NCBI GenBank assembly: GCA_963695375.1
Contig: OY968767.1
Span: forward strand, 1,488,001-1,552,000
Direction of reading: 5' to 3'
Length of the DNA stretch: 64,000 nucleotides
Origin: JACCVL01 sp963695375
GTDB taxonomy: Bacteria > Actinomycetota > Actinomycetes > Propionibacteriales > Nocardioidaceae
The position numbers and the translations under genes were made by a program. Of this stretch, positions 60,220 to 64,000 are shown one piece after another (the stretch's first letter is position 1; the number at the start of each line of letters is the position of its first letter). The notes under the pieces were generated by a model. That model saw nothing but the letters and a program-made list of their open reading frames with translations. It did no database searches and was not told the DNA's origin.

Positions 60220-60837
60220 GTGGACGTCGTCGTCACCGGCCGGCACTGCGAGGTGTCCGAGCGTTTCCGTCAGCACGTGACCGAGAAGCTCTCCCGCCTG
60301 GAGAAGTACGACCATCGGGTGTCACGGATCGACGTCGAGGTGACCCAGGAGCGGAATCCGCGCCAGCACGACCGGGCGGTGCGGATCCAGCTGACCGTGC
60401 GCTCCCGGGGGCCGGTGGTGCGGGCGGAGGCGGCCGCCGAGGACAAGATGGCGGCTCTGGACGGCGCTCTCCTCCGGCTGCAGGGCCGGTTGCGCAAGGC
60501 CGCGGACCGGCGGCGGATCCACCACGGCAACCGGTCGCCGGTGTCCCTGTCGGAGGCGGCGGCCGCCGCGGCGCCGCCACCGGACGACGTGGCCGCCGCC
60601 GACGACGACCCCGCGGCTCCCCGGCAGGTCGGCCCGCTGACCGTGATCGGCGACGGGCCGGTCGTGGTGCGCGAGAAGCACTTCCGGGCCGGACCGATGA
60701 CCCTGGACCAGGCGCTGTACGAGATGGAGTTGGTCGGGCACGACTTCTTCTTGTTCGTCGACAAAGAGACCGAGCTGCCGAGCGTCGTGTATCGGCGACA
60801 CGGCTACGACTACGGCGTCATCCGGGTAGAGGTGTGA
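60220..60837 (+). CDS. hpf: ribosome hibernation promoting factor, long form
   Basis: 205 residues. The N-terminal domain (MDVVVTGRHCEVSERFRQHV to about residue 105) binds the 30S decoding region; an Ala/Pro-rich linker follows, and the C-terminal domain (about 140-205, VVREKHFRAGPMTLDQALYEMEL, HDFFLFVDKETELPSVVYRR) drives 100S dimerisation. Protects idle ribosomes in stationary phase. Strong GAGGAGG eight bases before the GTG, so translation is probably efficient. Followed by an orphan regulator 46 bases downstream. Confidence 0.95.
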   Translation: MDVVVTGRHCEVSERFRQHVTEKLSRLEKYDHRVSRIDVEVTQERNPRQHDRAVRIQLTVRSRGPVVRAEAAAEDKMAALDGALLRLQGRLRKAADRRRIHHGNRSPVSLSEAAAAAAPPPDDVAAADDDPAAPRQVGPLTVIGDGPVVVREKHFRAGPMTLDQALYEMELVGHDFFLFVDKETELPSVVYRRHGYDYGVIRVEV

Positions 60838-60870
60838 CCGGTTTGGGGTCCGGTCGGGCCGAAATGCTGC

Positions 60871-60876
60871 GATAGT
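60871..60876 (+). promoter_or_regulatory. leaderless -10 box for the NarL-type regulator
   Basis: GATAGT ends seven bases before GTG 60884. No ribosome site is seen, in contrast with hpf just upstream. Confidence 0.4.
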
Positions 60877-60883
60877 CGGCGGC

Positions 60884-61582
60884 GTGAATGCGCCGGGAGA
60901 GCCCGATGGCGACCAGATGTCGCGGTCCGAGGCCATCCGCGTCCTCGTGGTGGACGACCAGGAGCTGTTCCGCCGCGGGCTGACGATGGTGATCGGCGCG
61001 CTCGACCACATCGAGCTGGTCGGAGAGGCCGGTGACGGCAAGGACGCCATCGACGTCGCCGTGCGCACCGACCCGGACGTGGTCCTGCTGGACGTGCGGA
61101 TGCCCGGGCGCAGCGGGATCCAGACCTGCGCCGAGCTGAAGGCCCTGATGCCGTCGGTGCGGATCGTGATGCTCACCGCCAGCGACGAGGAGTCCGACCT
61201 CTACGACGCGATCAAGTCCGGCGCCTCCGGCTACCTGCTCAAGGACGCGTCCATCGACGAGGTGGCCAGGGCGGTCCAGCTGGTCGCCGACGGACAGTCG
61301 CTGATCAGCCCGGCGATGGCGGTCAAGCTGCTGGACGAGTTCAAGCAGATGTCCCGCACCGGCCCGGCGACGATGACCGCGCCGCGGCTCACCGACCGCG
61401 AGCTGGAGGTGCTGCGGCTGGTCGCCCGCGGGCACAGCAACCGCGAGATCGCCCGCAGCCTGTTCATCAGCGAGAACACGGTCAAGAACCACGTCCGCAA
61501 CATCCTGGAGAAGCTCCAGCTGCACTCGCGGATGGAGGCGGTCATGTACGCCGTCCGCGAGAAGCTGCTGGACGTGCCCTGA
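60884..61582 (+). CDS. orphan NarL/LuxR-type response regulator
   Basis: 232 residues. Receiver with VLVVDDQELFRRG and phospho-acceptor Asp70 (VVLLDVRMPG), then LKDAS and a LuxR-type helix-turn-helix (about 166-211: LTDRELEVLRLVARGHSNREIA, ENTVKNHVRNILEKL). No histidine kinase is encoded beside it, so it is an orphan. The arrangement hpf, regulator, secA matches the Streptomyces OrrA (SCO3008) setting as far as I recall. Target genes unknown. Start GTG follows GATAGT by seven bases. Confidence 0.9.
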   Translation: MNAPGEPDGDQMSRSEAIRVLVVDDQELFRRGLTMVIGALDHIELVGEAGDGKDAIDVAVRTDPDVVLLDVRMPGRSGIQTCAELKALMPSVRIVMLTASDEESDLYDAIKSGASGYLLKDASIDEVARAVQLVADGQSLISPAMAVKLLDEFKQMSRTGPATMTAPRLTDRELEVLRLVARGHSNREIARSLFISENTVKNHVRNILEKLQLHSRMEAVMYAVREKLLDVP

Positions 61583-61584
61583 GC

Positions 61585-62790
61585 GTGCACCGGCTGACCC
61601 GGCTGCAGGCCCGCCGGATCGCGCTCGGCGCACAGGGGTTCACCGACCGGCGACCGGCCGGGTCCCCGGGACCCCGGCACCTGGCTCGGGTGCTCGGCCG
61701 GATCGGGCTGTTCCAGATCGACTCGGTGAACGTCGTGGTCCGCGCGCAGTACATGCCGCTGTACTCCCGGCTCGGCCCCTACGACCCTGGACTGCTGGAA
61801 CGCTCGTACGCGCGGGCACCGCGCCGCACCTTCGAGTACTGGGCGCACGAGGCATCGCTGGTGCGGGTGGACCTGCAACCCGCACTGCGGTTCCGCATGG
61901 CCCGGGCGGCGACCGAGGCGTGGGGCGGCCCGCAGCGGGTGGCGCGGGAGCGGCCCGACCTGGTTGCCGCGGTCCTCGCCGAGGTGGGCCGGCGCGGCCC
62001 GCTCACCGCCCGGGAGGTCGAGCACGACGCCCCGCGCAGCACCGAGGGCTGGGGCTGGAACTGGTCGCTCGTCAAGCAGGCACTCGAGTACCTCTTCTAC
62101 GCCGGATTGGTCACCTCGGCGGGCCGCAACGGCGCGTTCGAGCGCCGCTACGACCTGCCCGAGCGGGTGCTTCCCGCCGCCGTGCTGTCGACGGCGACGC
62201 CGGCCGACGACGAGGCGGTGCGCACCCTGGTCCGGACCGCCGCCCAGGCGCACGGCGTGGCCACCGAGCCCAGCCTGCGCGACTACTTCCGGCTCGCGCC
62301 GGCGGAGTCGCAGCAGGCGGTGCGCGAGCTGGTGGAGGCCGGAGAGCTGGTCCCGGTGGCGGTGCAGGGGTGGCGCCGACCGGCCTACCTGCACCACCAG
62401 GCGCGCATTCCGCGCCAGGTGCGCGCGCGCGCCCTGCTCAGCCCGTTCGACCCGCTGGTGTTCCACCGGGACCGGACCGAGGACCTGTTCGGCTTCCGCT
62501 ACCGGATCGAGATCTACGTCCCGGCTCCGCTGCGGGTGCACGGCTACTACGTGCTGCCGTTCCTGCTCGGCGACCGGCTGGTGGCCCGGGTGGACCTCAA
62601 GGCGGACCGGGCGGCCGGCGTGCTGCGGGTGCTGGCCGCGCACGGTGAGCCGGACGCGCCGCCGGAGACCGCGACCGAGCTGTCGGCCGAGCTGCGCCAG
62701 CTGTCGGCCTGGCTCGGTCTCGGCGAGGTCGCCGTGGCGCCGGCCGGCGACCTCGCCCCCCGGCTCGCCGCCGCCGGGCGACTACCATGA
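61585..62790 (+). CDS. AlkX/YcaQ-like DNA glycosylase (HTH_42 family)
   Basis: 401 residues. Winged-helix DNA glycosylase fold of the AlkZ/YcaQ family. The catalytic motif QxD is visible as Gln44-Ile45-Asp46 in LFQIDSVNVV, which marks the AlkX/YcaQ type acting on interstrand crosslinks; AlkZ enzymes for azinomycin have QxQ. RAPRRTFEYWAHEASLV and SPFDPLVFHRDRTEDLFGFRY are other family blocks. Protects DNA from alkylating agents. GTG 61585 begins two bases after the regulator stop, so it is likely cotranscribed. Adjacent to secA by chance of synteny rather than function. Confidence 0.88.
   Translation: MHRLTRLQARRIALGAQGFTDRRPAGSPGPRHLARVLGRIGLFQIDSVNVVVRAQYMPLYSRLGPYDPGLLERSYARAPRRTFEYWAHEASLVRVDLQPALRFRMARAATEAWGGPQRVARERPDLVAAVLAEVGRRGPLTAREVEHDAPRSTEGWGWNWSLVKQALEYLFYAGLVTSAGRNGAFERRYDLPERVLPAAVLSTATPADDEAVRTLVRTAAQAHGVATEPSLRDYFRLAPAESQQAVRELVEAGELVPVAVQGWRRPAYLHHQARIPRQVRARALLSPFDPLVFHRDRTEDLFGFRYRIEIYVPAPLRVHGYYVLPFLLGDRLVARVDLKADRAAGVLRVLAAHGEPDAPPETATELSAELRQLSAWLGLGEVAVAPAGDLAPRLAAAGRLP
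62783..62788 (+). promoter_or_regulatory. -10 box for secA
   Basis: TACCAT overlaps the last codons of the glycosylase gene. Transcription from here gives a leader of about 69 bases with AGGAG at 62851-62855. Confidence 0.45.
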
Positions 62791-62863
62791 CCCCGCACGT
62801 CCCTGTCCGGACGCCTGTCAGACCGCCTGCCCGACCGCACCCGTGACCTCAGGAGCCATCGCC

Positions 62864-64000
<1,137 letters not shown>

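Overview
The window is very GC-rich, densely packed, chromosomal DNA of an actinomycete. The markers are MtrAB-LpqB, a WhiB regulator, F420 genes, DUF3499, LytR-CpsA-Psr ligases, LGFP repeats and ATGA/GTGA overlaps. From memory, the backbone (accA3, maf, accE-accD, birA, PH protein, GtrA, purK-purE, LCP, TIGR03089, GDP-mannose pyrophosphorylase-like, fbiB-fbiA, whiB2, DUF3499, Trm112, SIS, ahcY, mtrA-mtrB-lpqB, comF, hpf, secA) follows Mycobacterium tuberculosis Rv3240c-Rv3285, rearranged in places. The overall look suggests a Frankia/Geodermatophilaceae-type relative; this placement is an inference, not a database result. I found no rRNA, tRNA, CRISPR, integrase or transposase gene. No stretch over 300 bases lacks a gene.

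Layout. 1-11.6 kb: the 3' part of a SpoIID/LGFP wall protein; biotin carboxylases accA3 and pyc; a MerR regulator divergent from an acyl-CoA dehydrogenase across a palindromic operator; maf; a DUF885 peptidase-like gene. 11.6-21.9 kb: a large secreted propeller protein, accD-accE, birA, a PH membrane protein, a class III adenylyl cyclase, GtrA and purKE. 22-29.5 kb: an accessory stretch with a secreted lysyl oxidase-like protein, two divergent sulfotransferase paralogues, a metallophosphoesterase lipoprotein, a tiny membrane protein and an MMPL exporter. 29.6-42.8 kb: an envelope polysaccharide region with two divergent LCP ligases, two GT2 glycosyltransferases, UDP-galactopyranose mutase, a Wzm/Wzt-type exporter, a PGRP amidase with a beta-propeller, galE, TIGR03089 and a sugar nucleotidyltransferase. 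42.8-53.6 kb: DUF3105, fbiB-fbiA, whiB, a giant membrane GT2 protein, DUF5719, a degenerate minizincin, DUF3499, a HAD-IIB phosphomannomutase-like gene, Trm112 and an SIS protein. 53.7-64 kb: ahcY, mtrA-mtrB-lpqB, comF, hpf, an orphan NarL-type regulator, an AlkX-like glycosylase and the 5' part of secA.

How the genes work together. accA3, accD and accE supply acyl-CoA carboxylase subunits that BirA biotinylates, and pyc feeds oxaloacetate. GalE and Glf make UDP-galactofuranose for the neighbouring GT2 enzymes; Wzm/Wzt can export the lipid-linked glycan and the LCP proteins attach it to peptidoglycan, which suggests a galactofuranose-containing wall polymer. MtrAB-LpqB, WhiB, the amidase and the SpoIID protein are wall and division functions.

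Regulation visible in the sequence. Many genes, including mtrA, ahcY, purK, accD, birA, both LCP genes and DUF3499, have a TANNNT-like -10 box ending 6-7 bases before the start codon and no Shine-Dalgarno, the signature of leaderless transcripts. In two divergent pairs (accD/birA and DUF885/GGCT-like) a single short sequence appears to serve as -10 for both strands. The observations I find most worth following are the apparent replacement of the usual manB/manA genes by a HAD-type phosphomannomutase-like protein, FbiB without its nitroreductase domain, and the sulfotransferase/MMPL stretch.
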